Part shown: positions 32,254-42,852 of the stretch, piece after piece
Position numbering within the stretch: position 1 is the first letter of the stretch
How the letters are laid out: each line of letters starts with the position of its first letter
Assembly: GCF_964031085.1 (NCBI RefSeq)
Contig: NZ_OZ035001.1
Span: 372,001-436,000, forward strand
Length of the DNA stretch: 64,000 nt
Direction of reading: 5' to 3'
DNA from: Spiroplasma endosymbiont of Asaphidion curtum
GTDB lineage: Bacteria; Bacillota_I; Bacilli_A; Mycoplasmatales; Nriv7
The notes under the pieces: generated by a model
What the model was told of the DNA's origin: nothing
Database searches by the model: none
The model's input: the letters and a program-made list of their open reading frames with translations, nothing else
Made by a program: the position numbers and the translations under genes

Positions 32254-33079
32254 TGCCAAATTGTAAAGTTAAGTGCAACTAAATTATTTTTCTAACCAAA
32301 TATTCGATTGGTGAAAGATAATTTAGTATTTTTCTTGGTCTTTGGTTTAAAGACAATATAAATTTATGAACTGCATTTTTAGTAGTATTTGAAAAATTAA
32401 ATTTTTTAGGAAATTTTTCTCTAATTAAACCATTAGTATTTTCATTAGTACCTCTTTGTCAAGGCGAATACGCATTAGCAAAATAAATTTTCACATTTAA
32501 ATTTTTTTCAAGTTGTTGTCAATTAGAAAATTCTTTACCCCTATCAAATGTTATAGTCTTAACAAGATTATTTGGAAGAATTGATAAATAATGGCTAATG
32601 TTTTCGTTAACAACTTTAGTAGTTCTATTTTCAACTAACATTGCTAAAGTAAATCTTGATGTTCTTTCAACTAAAGTTATTAAACATGATTTACTTTTAC
32701 CTCGTGATGATACTACAGTATCACCTTCTCAATGACCAACAGTTATACGATTATTAACATTAATATTTCGTTCTTTAATTGATTTACCATTAAATTTACC
32801 GCGATTTTCTTGAGATTTTCGTTTCTTACCTTTTCTTCTTAAATTTTTATTAGTAACTTTTTCAAGTAATCCAGAATAAATTCAATTGTAAATTGTTTTA
32901 AAACTAATAATTCATTCTTTATGAAAATTTTTAATTCTGCCATAAATTTGTTCAGGCGATCAACCTAATAGTAATTTTTGTTGTACATATTTTACTAATT
33001 CTCTATTTTTAAACTTATGAAAATAAACATGTGATTGTTTTCTGTTTTCTGCTTTATTTTGTGCAATTAATGAAAAATA
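32254..33079 (-). mobile_element. IS30-family element copy 5, 5' truncated
   Basis: Begins with the normal GCCAAATTG end but breaks at about 33079. There a 13-base inverted copy of the element's own next sequence (TAAAGATAGTAAT) leads into the integrase tail. It lacks the transposase start and the left end. Confidence 0.85.
32279..33079 (-). pseudogene. IS30-family transposase, N-terminal domain lost (copy 5)
   Basis: Retains about 265 C-terminal residues with the whole DDE core; the helix-turn-helix region is missing. Cannot be autonomous. Confidence 0.88.
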
Positions 33080-33261
33080 AAGATAGTAATCTGTAAATCA
33101 CACACAGTTATTAGACTATGCTTCTCTTAATTGATTTCATCATACCATATTTTGTGTTATTAAAATTAAAAAAATTAATTTTATTCACAATAAAAAATAT
33201 TTAATTCAAAATTTAACCAAATTAAAACATTTTTCAAGAGTTTCTATTATTTTTTAAATAA
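33080..33261 (-). other. Uninterrupted tail of the integrase unit (empty site for IS-A d and IS30 2)
   Basis: Minus-strand counterpart of 12776-12864 plus 13949-14048, without insertions. It allows the target duplications of two elements to be read directly. A 13-base inverted scrap sits at its outer edge (about 33079-33091). Confidence 0.75.
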
Positions 33262-34250
33262 TTATTTTGCAATAATAAATTTATTTAAAGTTTCAAATGG
33301 AGTTTTGTAATTCAAGCTTTTATGTTTTCGTTTGAAATTATAAAATGCGTACCACTCATTCAAATGAATTTGTAATTGTTTAACATCAAATTTTATTTCA
33401 AAACCACATTTTTTAAACCAAAATAAACTATTATAATTACGGTGAAACCGTTCAATCTTTCCGTTGCTCTGAGGAGAACGGATTGGTGTGATTTCGTGGA
33501 TAACCCCATTCCTTGAAAGAAAGGCCGTAAAAGGCCTTTCTTTTACTTTGTATGCTTTTTTATTACTTCAATTAGTAGTAGTGAATTCCGGAGCATTATC
33601 AGTGCGAATGCGTTTAATTGTTATGCCAAGTTCGCCAAAATCTTTCATTGCTCTTTGCATGGCATTAATGGCATTATTGGTTCCTAAACTATCATACACA
33701 TATCCAAAAGCAATTCTTGTTATTTCGTCAATGAAATCATAAACATATAATCTATACTTAGCAATAGGAAAATTTTTATCAGTAAACACTTTAGCATCCA
33801 TTTGTAAAAGACCAATCTCGGAAACTTCATAACGCTTAAAATGGCGTTTTGCTTTTTTCATTTGCGTTTTTATTTCTCCATAGCGTTTGTCTTGTTTAAT
33901 TCAACGATAAAAAGTATTAATTGATTTGGGGACATTATTTGTATCGATATCATGCACATTTTTTTGATGAATATTATGATAAAGCGATAATACACCGCCC
34001 GCACCTACAAATTTGTAATCAAAGTAATAATCACAAATTTGTTTTCTGGTTTCTAATGAAAATTGATATTTAATATTTTTTGGTGTTGTTGATTTGAATT
34101 GCAATTCATAAAAGTTGTCTTGATAATAACCATTAATAATTTTTTTAGCTCAAATATAAAATGTCATTTTACTACCACGAAAATATTTTTTAATCAATTT
34201 ATTTACAGATATGTTATCTGTATTATTCATATATAAGTTGGTACATAAAT
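33262..34250 (-). pseudogene. Plectrovirus-type rve integrase, 5' truncated (copy 2)
   Basis: Same gene as 10591-11718 but missing its first ~45 codons; the frame begins near LCTNLYMNN at the junction with phage segment 2. It retains all three catalytic regions (IGLLQMDAKVF, IRTDNAPEF, SNGKIERFHRNY) and the native end FIIAK. A few residues differ from copy 1 (RPFTAFLSRNGVIHEITP), so the copies are diverged, not a recent duplication. Confidence 0.82.
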
Positions 34251-34296
34251 GGACGCATAAAGTTTTTTTAGGTAGGCAAAGATTTGAATAATTATT

Positions 34297-34327
34297 AAGA
34301 CAGTCAGCAATGATTGTCTTTTTATTT
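34297..34327 (+). terminator. Phage rho-independent terminator, copy 2
   Basis: AAGACAGTCA, loop GCAA, TGATTGTCTT, then TTTATTTT; one G-T pair in a ten-base stem. Confidence 0.72.
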
Positions 34328-34661
34328 TATAAGGTGTTAAAAATTTGTTCTTTGAAAATTAAATACAAGTGAATTAATAATGTTGGTATGTATTAAAGCA
34401 CGATAAATTGTGGGTGGTCGCCATAACCAAAAGAAGTTTTACCAGTTGATAGATAACATCCTATTAGCTATAGCAATTTGTTTCATTTTGCAATAAAAAA
34501 ATGAATGGGTGGATTTCCTAAAAATATACACGCTATTAAATTAGTTCCAAGGGTAGGATGCGGATGTTAAAGTGTAGAAATTTCTATATAGGGGTATACT
34601 AAGTTTAAAATTATTAAAATCTTTATCTAATTAAAAAAACAAAATTTACTAACAAAGCTTG

Positions 34662-34696
34662 TTAAACACTTAAATCTGCGATATATAAGTGTTTAA
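34662..34696. repeat. Conserved 11-bp stem hairpin in plectrovirus leader, copy 2
   Basis: Same arms TTAAACACTTA / TAAGTGTTTAA and same 13-base loop as at 3446-3480, 66 bases before the first phage gene. Confidence 0.6.
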
Positions 34697-34761
34697 AAAA
34701 CTTAGTCAACTAACTTAGTTAATGTAACTTAGTTTATAACAAATAAGAAAGGTAATTTATT

Positions 34762-35088
34762 ATGAAAAACATTGAAAACATTTTCTTAAATACTAAAAAA
34801 TATCTCTTAAAAGAAACACAAAACGCAATGCTTATTAAAGCACCTAAAATTCCATGATTTAATGAACAAATCGGCATTTGGTTTCCAAAGCGATTTGTTT
34901 ATAAAGGAAAATATGAAAATTCGATTTGTATTGGAATAATAAAAGATAGTAAATATCAAGTAATTTCAATTAATCAACAAGAGCAAGAAACCAAGTTAAT
35001 TAAAGGGCAAGAATTATTAGGCTTCTTCGTTGCCGAAAAAGAAAACAACAAAAAAGATATAAATTATAACTATTTTAAAGGAGCTTAA
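34762..35088 (+). CDS. Plectrovirus conserved protein (108 aa), copy 2
   Basis: Homologue of 3546-3872; soluble, with only a few changes near the C terminus (FFVAEKENN). First gene of the longer phage operon. Possible single-stranded DNA-binding protein by gene order only. Confidence 0.7.
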
Positions 35089-35090
35089 AA

Positions 35091-35312
35091 ATGAATATTG
35101 CAATTGGACTAATATTTATTATTATCAGCATCATGCTATTGGCATATTTTGCTTATAAAATTTATGCCAAAATAAAAATGCGAATTAAATATAAAAATGC
35201 CATTAAAAGTAATACTGGTAATTTTACAAAAGACGAAAAAGTGTTTATTGCTCGCTTTGAAGAATGAGTTAAAACCCCTAATTCAAAAGCAAATAATGCG
35301 GATAAAAAATAA
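35091..35312 (+). CDS. Plectrovirus small membrane protein (73 aa), copy 2
   Basis: Homologue of 3875-4096: one N-terminal helix (IMLLAYFAYKIYAK) and a charged tail. Overlaps the next gene by one base. Confidence 0.7.
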
Positions 35313-35473
35313 TGTTTTGAGAAATTATTATGGAATTTTTAAAACTGTTTGTTCCGATAGAAAAAATGCCTGCACAAGTTGCGTTTATTGCCGGATTAAT
35401 TATTATCATTACTTTTCTTTTCGCATTAATTTCAATTATATATTTACCAATAAAAATGATTTTTGGGAGATAA
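35312..35473 (+). CDS. Plectrovirus small membrane protein (53 aa), copy 2
   Basis: Homologue of 4096-4257; a single Ile-rich helix, differing by one residue (IIYLP instead of IMYLP). Confidence 0.65.
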
Positions 35474-35476
35474 AAA

Positions 35477-35707
35477 ATGACAGTAAATTTAAAAGAATTT
35501 AATTGAGAACAAATTAAACAAACTTTCTGAGATTTGTTTATCCAAATTACAACTATTCCGGCTCATATTAGTGGTGGTAAAGAAATTGATTTAACCCAAG
35601 AAACACTTTGACTTTTAATGGCAAACATTGCTTTTTGATTCTTAACAGCGATTATGGTGTGATTTATTCTAATGCTACTTTGAAAAACCATATCAGTATT
35701 TAGATAG
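35477..35707 (+). CDS. Plectrovirus membrane protein (76 aa), copy 2
   Basis: Homologue of 4261-4491 with an amphipathic N-terminal half and a C-terminal helix; ends WKTISVFR, the Trp here being TGA whereas copy 1 uses TGG. Confidence 0.65.
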
Positions 35708-35718
35708 AAACAAAAGTA

Positions 35719-35853
35719 ATGTCAAGAAGTTACATTGTAATGCATTCACAAAGAAATTCAAAATTAATTAGTAAAAAATACAGTCGTGTTAAGGTTAATC
35801 GTGGTTTTAATAAATTTAAGAAAAACTTTGAATATAAATGATGAATGTTTTAA
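35719..35853 (+). CDS. Plectrovirus small basic protein (44 aa), copy 2
   Basis: Homologue of 4503-4628, Lys/Arg-rich. The stop of copy 1 is TGA (Trp) here, so the protein continues to WWMF before TAA. Confidence 0.6.
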
Positions 35854-35872
35854 AAAGAAAGGGGGTGATTAT

Positions 35873-36115
35873 ATGATTGGAACTTTCTTAACAGAAGCAC
35901 CAGCAGTAACAAAGATAACAGCTAGTGACGCGATGACTAAATTATGAAATGCGATTATAACAGCGTTTACTAAAATGTGGGAAATTATTGCTGTTAATAT
36001 GCCACAAGTCGGTAATTTCTTTGCTGACTACTGAATATTCATTTTTCCATTTATTTTGGCAATATTCTTTATTTGCTTTAAAATGTTTGAAAAATTACTT
36101 GGAGCTGTACGCTAA
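35873..36115 (+). CDS. Plectrovirus probable major coat protein (80 aa), copy 2
   Basis: Homologue of 4657-4893 with the same strong ribosome site (AAAGGGGGTGAT). An amphipathic helix is followed by a hydrophobic helix (WIFIFPFILAIFFICF) and the basic end KLLGAVR. Two residues longer at the N-terminal side (TEAPAVTKITAS). Confidence 0.65.
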
Positions 36116-36139
36116 CAAAAAAATAAAGTGAGGTGCAAG

Positions 36140-37123
36140 ATGAAATTTTGCAAATGAATAATAGAAAAAAATAACCATTTTATTGAATTGAATCGCACCT
36201 CATTTTTAATTTTATGACATTGAGGAGCAATTTGATATATTTACAACGGTTATTTTAAAAACATTGTAAGTTATTTATTTTTAGCAGGTTGTATTTTAAT
36301 TTTTCTTTTTAAAATCAGTAATTTAACACAAATTAACAAAGTTATTAATTTCTTAAAAAATTCACCATTAAATATTGTTATTGGTTCATTAGGAACTGGA
36401 AAAACCGCCTTTCTAGTATACGCATCAAAATTATTAAAAAAGAAGAAATATCATATCGCATCAACATTTCCATTACTAGAAACCCAAAAATTAAGTTTAG
36501 GACATATGAGATTATTAGATTTTGATTATCCGGTATTGCCAGACAAAACCTTACTTTTATGAGATGAAACCAACTTATTTTTAGAAGGAACTGATTGAGA
36601 AAAAAATAATACCAAAAACGAAGAAACCGGTATTCAAGAATATTTCGCTCTGGCACGCCATTTCGGTCATATTGTGCTAGCTAGCGGTCAAAGAGATAAA
36701 CATATTTGAGTTAAAGTTCGTGATATTGCCAATAATGTGATTGTGGGCATTCGTAAAAAACCCGTTAATATTTTTCGCCCCTACTTAAAAGTCATCTATG
36801 GCACCTTTACTAGTATTGAAGAATATGAACGCTGACGAAACACTTTAATTGATGCTAAAAATAGTAAAAAGGGTCGTCGCATTAAATACCGTGATATTCC
36901 TGAACTTGATATTTATTTTTTTAAACTAAAAATTCCTCTACCAATATTAAACACTTACAATTCTTTTTACCTAGCGTTTTTAAGAGATTACTTAAATTCA
37001 AAAGTAAATCCTGACTATGAAGATAAATACTATACTGACACCGCAATTGATTTAGAAGACTTAGAATACTTAAAAATGGATAAATTCAGCAAATTTTTAA
37101 GAAAAATGAAAGAAAAGGAATAA
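36140..37123 (+). CDS. Plectrovirus Zot-like (pI-type) assembly ATPase
   Basis: A 327-residue protein of the Zot/gene-I family, which powers extrusion of filamentous phage through the membrane. Two membrane segments come first (about residues 18-36 and 44-62, SYLFLAGCILIFLFKI). Then comes Walker A IGSLGTGKTAFLVYASKLL, Walker B-like TLLLWDETNLFLEG (Trp by TGA), and YFALARHFGHIVLASGQR, the typical sensor region. The ribosome site is GAGGTG. It is intact here but reduced to eight codons in phage segment 1. Confidence 0.82.
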
Positions 37124-37129
37124 TAAAAA

Positions 37130-37414
37130 ATGGAAAATCTCGCAAAAATGGCCGACTTTCTCGCTCAAATGCTTTATAAAGTTTTTGACTTAATTTGAAG
37201 TTTAGAAGTGCCGGGAACGAATATTCAACTGATATTTCCTTTATTCTTAACACTGGCTGTAGAGTTTCTTATGGCAATCATTCTTGGATTTGGCAGTCAA
37301 CAAATTAATTTAGAAAAACAACGCCAATATGCTGTTAAAAATAAGGGGCGTTTAAGTGCATGAGGAAAAGCTAAAAAACAAATAAAACCAATAAAAACAA
37401 AACAAGGTAACTAA
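37130..37414 (+). CDS. Plectrovirus membrane protein (94 aa)
   Basis: Starts 6 bases after the Zot-like gene. 94 residues with an amphipathic N terminus (MADFLAQMLYKVFDLIWSL), one membrane helix (LIFPLFLTLAVEFLMAIILGF) and a strongly basic tail (WGKAKKQIKPIKTKQGN). Function unknown; the operon position suggests a virion or assembly component. Confidence 0.65.
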
Positions 37415-37416
37415 AA

Positions 37417-37665
37417 ATGTTTAAACTAATTATTATTTTTATCTTAATAACTGTTCTTGGATTGTTGGCTGGTAGTCATTTTGAAACTTTAACGAACTAT
37501 ATTAGCGAGGGACTTGCCAATTTCCAAAAGTTTATTACTAGCAATTTAACAATTTTAGAACTATTTAAACCAATGGCTCGGACATTTTCGCAACACCCAA
37601 TTTTTACCATTCTTGGTGTCACTTGTGTACTTATTGCTTTATTTATTGTGATTAAAGGACGATAA
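37417..37665 (+). CDS. Plectrovirus membrane protein (82 aa)
   Basis: 82 residues with two helices: FKLIIIFILITVLGLLAG at the N terminus and FTILGVTCVLIALFIVI at the C terminus, ending KGR. The central part is amphipathic. It starts 2 bases after the preceding stop. Unknown role. Confidence 0.65.
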   Translation: MFKLIIIFILITVLGLLAGSHFETLTNYISEGLANFQKFITSNLTILELFKPMARTFSQHPIFTILGVTCVLIALFIVIKGR

Positions 37666-37686
37666 AAATATGAAAGGAAAATTAAA

Positions 37687-38079
37687 ATGAAGAAACTTTT
37701 AGGAAAGTTATTTAAAAAAGATAATTCAAAAGAAAAAATGCCATTAAAATTAAGAATTAAAAATTCTTTTAAAAAGCAGTGGTTAAAAATAGTATTAAGT
37801 ATCATTTTCATCTTTATAAGTTTATTAATTTGTGCATTAACAGTAATCGATACTAAATGAATAACTGGAACAAGTGACGAATTTAATGATTTTATGAATA
37901 AAGAAATGGTTGATTTTTTTGGTAAGTTCAATAGTGTTATTATGCTCGCCGGAATATTTGTTTTTTGATGAGGCGGAGCAATATATTTTGCAATTAAATT
38001 TGAAAAATTAATCCGCTTTACTATTCAAAAAATTAAAGCAAAAAAAGCCTTGAAAAATGAAATCAAACAAACTAATTAA
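37687..38079 (+). CDS. Plectrovirus membrane protein (130 aa)
   Basis: 130 residues: a basic N terminus (KKLLGKLFKKDNSKEK), a first helix (IVLSIIFIFISLLICALTVI), a soluble loop with NDFMNKEMVDFFGKF, a second helix (VIMLAGIFVFWWGGAIYFAI, both Trp by TGA) and a basic tail. GAAAGGAAAA upstream is the ribosome site. It overlaps the next gene by 23 bases. Confidence 0.62.
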
Positions 38080-38308
38080 TTCTTTTAAAAAATATTGATG
38101 GAGAATTTTGCCTTACATTTTTATGATTATTATCTTTTTCATTCCATTTTTAAAATTGGGAATTAATGATTTGAAATTATTATATGAAAAATTTGAAGCA
38201 TTAATTTCACTTATGATACTAGGATATTTAGATATATGCATTACAATAGCGGTAATTATGAACTGTATCATTGAGTGACTTATTAAAAAATTAAAGCTAA
38301 AAGAATAA
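38057..38308 (+). CDS. Plectrovirus membrane protein (83 aa)
   Basis: 83 residues, beginning inside the previous gene in another frame. Basic start (KSNKLINSFKKYWWR), a first helix (ILPYIFMIIIFFIPFL), a second (SLMILGYLDICITIAVIM) and a basic end KKLKLKE. Overlapping starts of this kind are usual in phage operons. Confidence 0.55.
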
Positions 38309-38343
38309 TGAAAAATAAAATATTTTAAAAAGGAGTGATAAAA

Positions 38344-38466
38344 ATGTTTATGAAAATATTTACCGTGCTAACTATTAGTTTCAATAACATTTTTACTATT
38401 CCACCAAACATTAACAACGAGAAAACGGCAGTGCAATTAGTTAGAAATAAAAGAAAAACTCAATAG
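38344..38466 (+). pseudogene. Plectrovirus exported protein, 5' fragment cut by IS-A
   Basis: AAAAAGGAGTGAT then ATG 38344. The first ~40 residues are a signal-peptide-like sequence (FMKIFTVLTISFNNIFTIPPN) followed by TAVQLVRNKRKTQ, and the frame then hits TAG at the IS-A end. In plectroviruses the next gene after the small membrane proteins is a large surface protein; the rest is missing here. Confidence 0.55.
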
Positions 38467-38544
38467 ACTTCTTGCATTACTTATTTATTAAACAAAATTC
38501 CTATAAAATATATTTAAAATAGAAATTATAAGGAATTTAAGATT

Positions 38545-39368
38545 ATGAAATTTGATAAATTTAATTTTATTAATGATAAAGAATTATTACGATTAACTGG
38601 AATAAAGCAAAGTACTTTTAATAAAATGTTAAATATTTTAAAAGAAGCTGAGTTAAAAAAGTTTAAAAGAGGTGGTAAAAATAATAAATTATCATTAGAA
38701 AATAGATTATTGATGACTTTATCATATTGACGAGAATATCGTACTTATTTTCATCTTGGTAAAAGTTTTGATATTAGTGAAGCTAGTTGTTATCGAAATA
38801 TCAAGTGAATTGAAGATATTTTAATCAAACATCCTGATTTTCAACAATTTGCTGGTAAAAAAGCATTAATAAATGATTATTTTAATGATAAAACAATTAT
38901 TATTGATGCTACAGAAACACCCATTCAACGCCCAAAAAAAGACAAAAACAATCTTATTCAGGAAAAAAGAAAAAACACACTATTAAAACACAAGTAATTA
39001 TTGAAAAAGAAAGCAAAATAATTATTGCAACAAATTTTTCTCTCGGTAAAAAGCATGATTTTTGTTTATTTAAAGAATCAAAAATCCCAATTTTAAAAAA
39101 TACTAAATTAATAGTTGATAATGGTTATCAAGGAATACAAAAAATTCATAGTAATGTTCTAATACCTAAGAAAAAAACAAAGAAAAACCCTTTAAATAAA
39201 GAACAAAAACATAATAATAAATTAATTTCAAAAATGAGAATTATTATTGAAAATATTTTTGCTATTCTTAAAAAATTTAAAATTATTACTGAAAAATATC
39301 GTAATCGTAGAAAACGATTTAGTTTAAGATTTAATTTAATTGCTTCAATTTATAATTTGCAATTATAG
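38545..39368 (+). CDS. IS5-like DDE transposase by -1 frameshift (copy g)
   Basis: As copy a, with an intact A7 run. One coding change: QQFAGKK in place of QQLAGKK. Confidence 0.82.
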
Positions 39369-39393
39369 ATAACATAAAATATTTATTTAAAAT

Positions 39394-40477
39394 TGCCAAA
39401 TTGTAAAGTTAAGTGCAACTAAATTATTTTTCTAACCAAATATTCGATTGGTGAAAGATAATTTAGTATTTTTCTTGGTCTTTGGTTTAAAGACAATATA
39501 AATTTATGAACTGCATTTTTAGTAGTATTTGAAAAATTAAATTTTTTAGGAAATTTTTCTCTAATTAAACCATTAGTATTTTCATTAGTACCTCTTTGTC
39601 AAGGCGAATACGCATTAGCAAAATAAATTTTCACATTTAAATTTTTTTCAAGTTGTTGTCAATTAGAAAATTCTTTACCCCTATCAAATGTTATAGTCTT
39701 AACAAGATTATTTGGAAGAATTGATAAATAATGGCTAATGTTTTCGTTAACAACTTTAGTAGTTCTATTTTCAACTAACATTGCTAAAGTAAATCTTGAT
39801 GTTCTTTCAACTAAAGTTATTAAACATGATTTACTTTTACCTCGTGATGATACTACAGTATCACCTTCTCAATGACCAACAGTTATACGATTATTAACAT
39901 TAATATTTCGTTCTTTAATTGATTTACCATTAAATTTACCGCGATTTTCTTGAGATTTTCGTTTCTTACCTTTTCTTCTTAAATTTTTATTAGTAACTTT
40001 TTCAAGTAATCCAGAATAAATTCAATTGTAAATTGTTTTAAAACTAATAATTCATTCTTTATGAAAATTTTTAATTCTGCCATAAATTTGTTCAGGCGAT
40101 CAACCTAATAGTAATTTTTGTTGTACATATTTTACTAATTCTCTATTTTTAAACTTATGAAAATAAACATGTGATTGTTTTCTGTTTTCTGCTTTATTTT
40201 GTGCAATTAATGAAAAATAATGATTACTATCTTTATTTCTATTGACTTCTCGAATAATAGTACTAATACTTCGATTAAGATTTTTAGCTATTTCACTAAT
40301 TTTTACTTTAAACTTCAATTGATTCTCAATATAAATTCTTTCATATATGCCAAGATGTTTGTAACCCATATAAAAACTCCTTGCTTTGTTTTTTCTAAAA
40401 TAAACTTAGCATCATGAAATTTTTATATGAGATTTTTTGCAATTTTATTTACTTGCACTTACAAGTATAATTCAGCA
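39394..40477 (-). mobile_element. IS30-family element copy 6, inside IS-A copy g
   Basis: Complete 1084 bp, minus orientation, the third case of IS30 sitting directly behind an IS-A transposase gene. Confidence 0.9.
39419..40369 (-). CDS. IS30-family transposase (copy 6)
   Basis: 316 residues, open, same motifs as copy 2. Confidence 0.93.
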
Positions 40478-40596
40478 AATAATAAAATAATTTTTTGTTG
40501 TGTCAAAATTTACACATTTAATAAAATCCATAAGTATTAACCTAATAAAAGTTAGAAATTACTATATAGTATTTTTTATTTACAAATAATTTGTAA

Positions 40597-41043
40597 TTAT
40601 TTTAATAAGTAATGCAAGAAGTCTAATATTTCAATCAGTGGCTCACGGTTACCAGGGGTACTTATAAGTCCGCCCATATTGATGGTTCTTAACGGATCAA
40701 GATGCTTTTCATCAATAAGTTCCTGTAACATTTTTTGAATATTATCAGAATAATTTTCATCTAAATTAATTTCTTTTTCAATAATATCAGTTTGGCTATC
40801 TGTATTTTTTGAAGATTGGGATTGTTGTTCATCTTGTGTTTTTGGAGTAGTTGATATGTCTTCGTTGTTTTGTCTTTTATTTCTAATTAATTTTTCTAAA
40901 TTATTTGTTTGTGAATAATTAAGCTCACTATTTAATAATTTATTTTTTGTTCTTTGTTTTCGATTAGGGGCAACTGCAATGACGGTTGATAGTGCATTAC
41001 CAGTTATTAAAATTGTTCCTAACAATCCTAAAAGTTTTTTCAT
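40597..41043 (-). pseudogene. Putative exported protein, 3' end replaced by IS-A
   Basis: ATG 41043 opens a signal-peptide-like segment (KKLLGLLGTILITGNALSTVIA), then a long hydrophilic, Gln/Ser/Asn-rich stretch containing NNLEKLIRNKRQNNE, and later DPLRTINMGGLISTPGNREP. From 40624 the frame is IS sequence and stops at 40597. The (L)(I/V)RNKR motif also appears in the phage exported fragment at 38344, so the two may belong to one class of spiroplasmal or viral surface protein. No named family recognised. Confidence 0.5.
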
Positions 41044-41229
41044 ATTTAATCAAATCCTTTTCGTGAATTTTTGCTAACTAATAAATTTTTATAGTATCGT
41101 CCCCCTTAAATTTATAAAATTTAATTAACACAAATTAATTATAAATCATCAAATAAGAATTTTTATCATTTTTTCAGTTTATTGAATACTAAAATTTGTT
41201 AAAGTTACTATCAAGAAAGGTAATTTATT

Positions 41230-42612
41230 ATGTTAAAAATTATTAATAATGTAAAAGCCTCAGAAAACAAGCATTGATTTAGTTTATTTACAACCCATAA
41301 AAATATGTACACTAACAAATGCGAACAATTAGCTAATGAATATGAAAAATTAGATGAATACTTATATAAATATCATTATCGGTTAAAACAAGGTTATAAA
41401 GTAGTTCATTTTGCAAGAAGAACAATTATTACAATTTTTGGTGAAGTTGTTTTTAAACGACGCCGATATAAATATTGAAATCAAAAATTAGGGAAATTTG
41501 AATATGTGTGTTTACTAGATAAAGAAATTGGTTTATTGCCTAAACAACGCATTTATTTTGATGTTCAATTTAAAGTTTTAAGTCTTTTGGATGATGGTAA
41601 AAGGTATCGCGATGTTTTAGATGCTCTAAATCATTGTTATATTTCAAAAGGTAGTATTTCAAATATTTTAAATAAATATGATATTGCCGAATATTTTCAA
41701 CTAGCAGAAAAAGAAACTAAAACTAGAATTGATGTCAAAAATAAGGACTTATATATTCAACTAGATGAGACATTTTTAGCAACATTAGATCAGAAAGTTA
41801 AACAAGACCAAAGAATTCGTTTAGTTACTTTTCATACAGGACATAAAGAAAAAAATTACAAAAATGCTCGTAGAGAGTTAGAAAATAAACGAGGTCATTT
41901 TCTAATGTTAAAAGTTGGTAAACGAATAAATACGATGGGTTATCGTGATTTATTAATTAGAGAATTACAAAAACATTATGTGAATATTAATTATGACAAA
42001 ATAATTTTTTGTGGTGATGGTGCTACTTGAATTAGAGAAATTGCTAATAGTTTTGGTAATGTTAGATACATTTTAGATAGTTATCATGCTATTAAAAAAT
42101 TAAAACAAACTGCATTTAATATTATTTTTGAAAATCGCAAAGTAACACTAAATAGTTGAATTAAATTATATAAGGATGGAAATCATCAAGATTTAGTAAA
42201 AAACATTCGTAATGTTGCTAAAAATGAATTAAATAAAGATATTAAAATAAATTTAAGAAAGGCGAGTAATTATTTCAGTAATAATAAGCAAGGTATTCAT
42301 CATCAAAATTTAGAATGAAATATCGGTTGTAGCATTGAAAGTGATGTATCGCATTTAGTAAAACAACAATTAGGATATGGAGCAAAAATATATAATCATA
42401 AGAATTTAAATAACTTATTACATTTAAGAATGGCAAATTTAAACAAATTAAATGTATTGCATTACATTAATGAAAATATTAATTCAGAAATAGAAATCAG
42501 AAAAGAAATATATAAAAATTCATTATGAAATAAATATAATAATAAAAATGATGATAGTTGAATTAATTATAAAGGTAATGCTGTAATAAATAAATATAAT
42601 AGATTTAAGTAA
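41230..42612 (+). CDS. ISLre2/UPF0236-family transposase-like protein (Mbov_0401 type)
   Basis: 460 residues. It belongs to the UPF0236 group, annotated in mollicutes as Mbov_0401-family, related to ISLre2 transposases. Visible stretches: FGEVVFKRRRYKYW, LLPKQRIYFDVQFKVLSLL, DLYIQLDETFLATLDQK (Asp), KIIFCGDGATWIREIA (Asp), YILDSYHAIKKLKQ, and near the end EWNIGCSIESDVSHLVKQQLGYGAKIY with the usual C-terminal Glu region. Many Trp are TGA. GAAAGGTAATTTATT precedes ATG 41230. The frame is intact, so it could be an active mobile element; its exact ends were not found. Confidence 0.85.
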
Positions 42613-42852
42613 GTAAAAATATTAGTTAAAATTTAATAAAATTAATAATTTTTTATTGTGTAAAAATTCAATAATATGATAAAATGAAAACGAATAAAAT
42701 GACAATAACAAGAAAGGTATGGTTAGTTTAGTAATTAAATAATAGACTTCTTGCATTACTTATTAAAATAATTACAAATTATTTGTAAATAAAAAATACT
42801 ATATAGTAATTTCTAACTTTTATTAGGTTAATACTTATGGATTTTATTAAAT

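Larger units (their letters stand above)
34251..34761 (+). other. Plectrovirus non-coding region, copy 2
   Basis: About 511 bases, nearly identical to 3039-3545 and starting at the same base (GGACGCATAAAG). It holds the terminator (34297-34327), the structured GGTGGTCGCC stretch and the 11-bp stem hairpin (34662-34696). Close to the start codon of the first gene the ACTTAGTT repeats differ slightly from copy 1. No gene is present. Confidence 0.55.
38465..40624 (+). mobile_element. IS-A copy g, interrupted by IS30 copy 6
   Basis: Ends AGACTTCTTGC and GAAGTCT with AAT duplications (38462-38464, 40625-40627). IS30 copy 6 (39394-40477) is inserted just behind the transposase stop; about nine bases of IS-A sequence next to it are missing compared with copy d. 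Confidence 0.88.

Noticed and set aside
33488-33742. 84-aa hydrophobic frame opposite the integrase gene (also 11223-11477 minus)
   Set aside because: It is the complement of the conserved rve catalytic domain; the integrase reading is far better supported.
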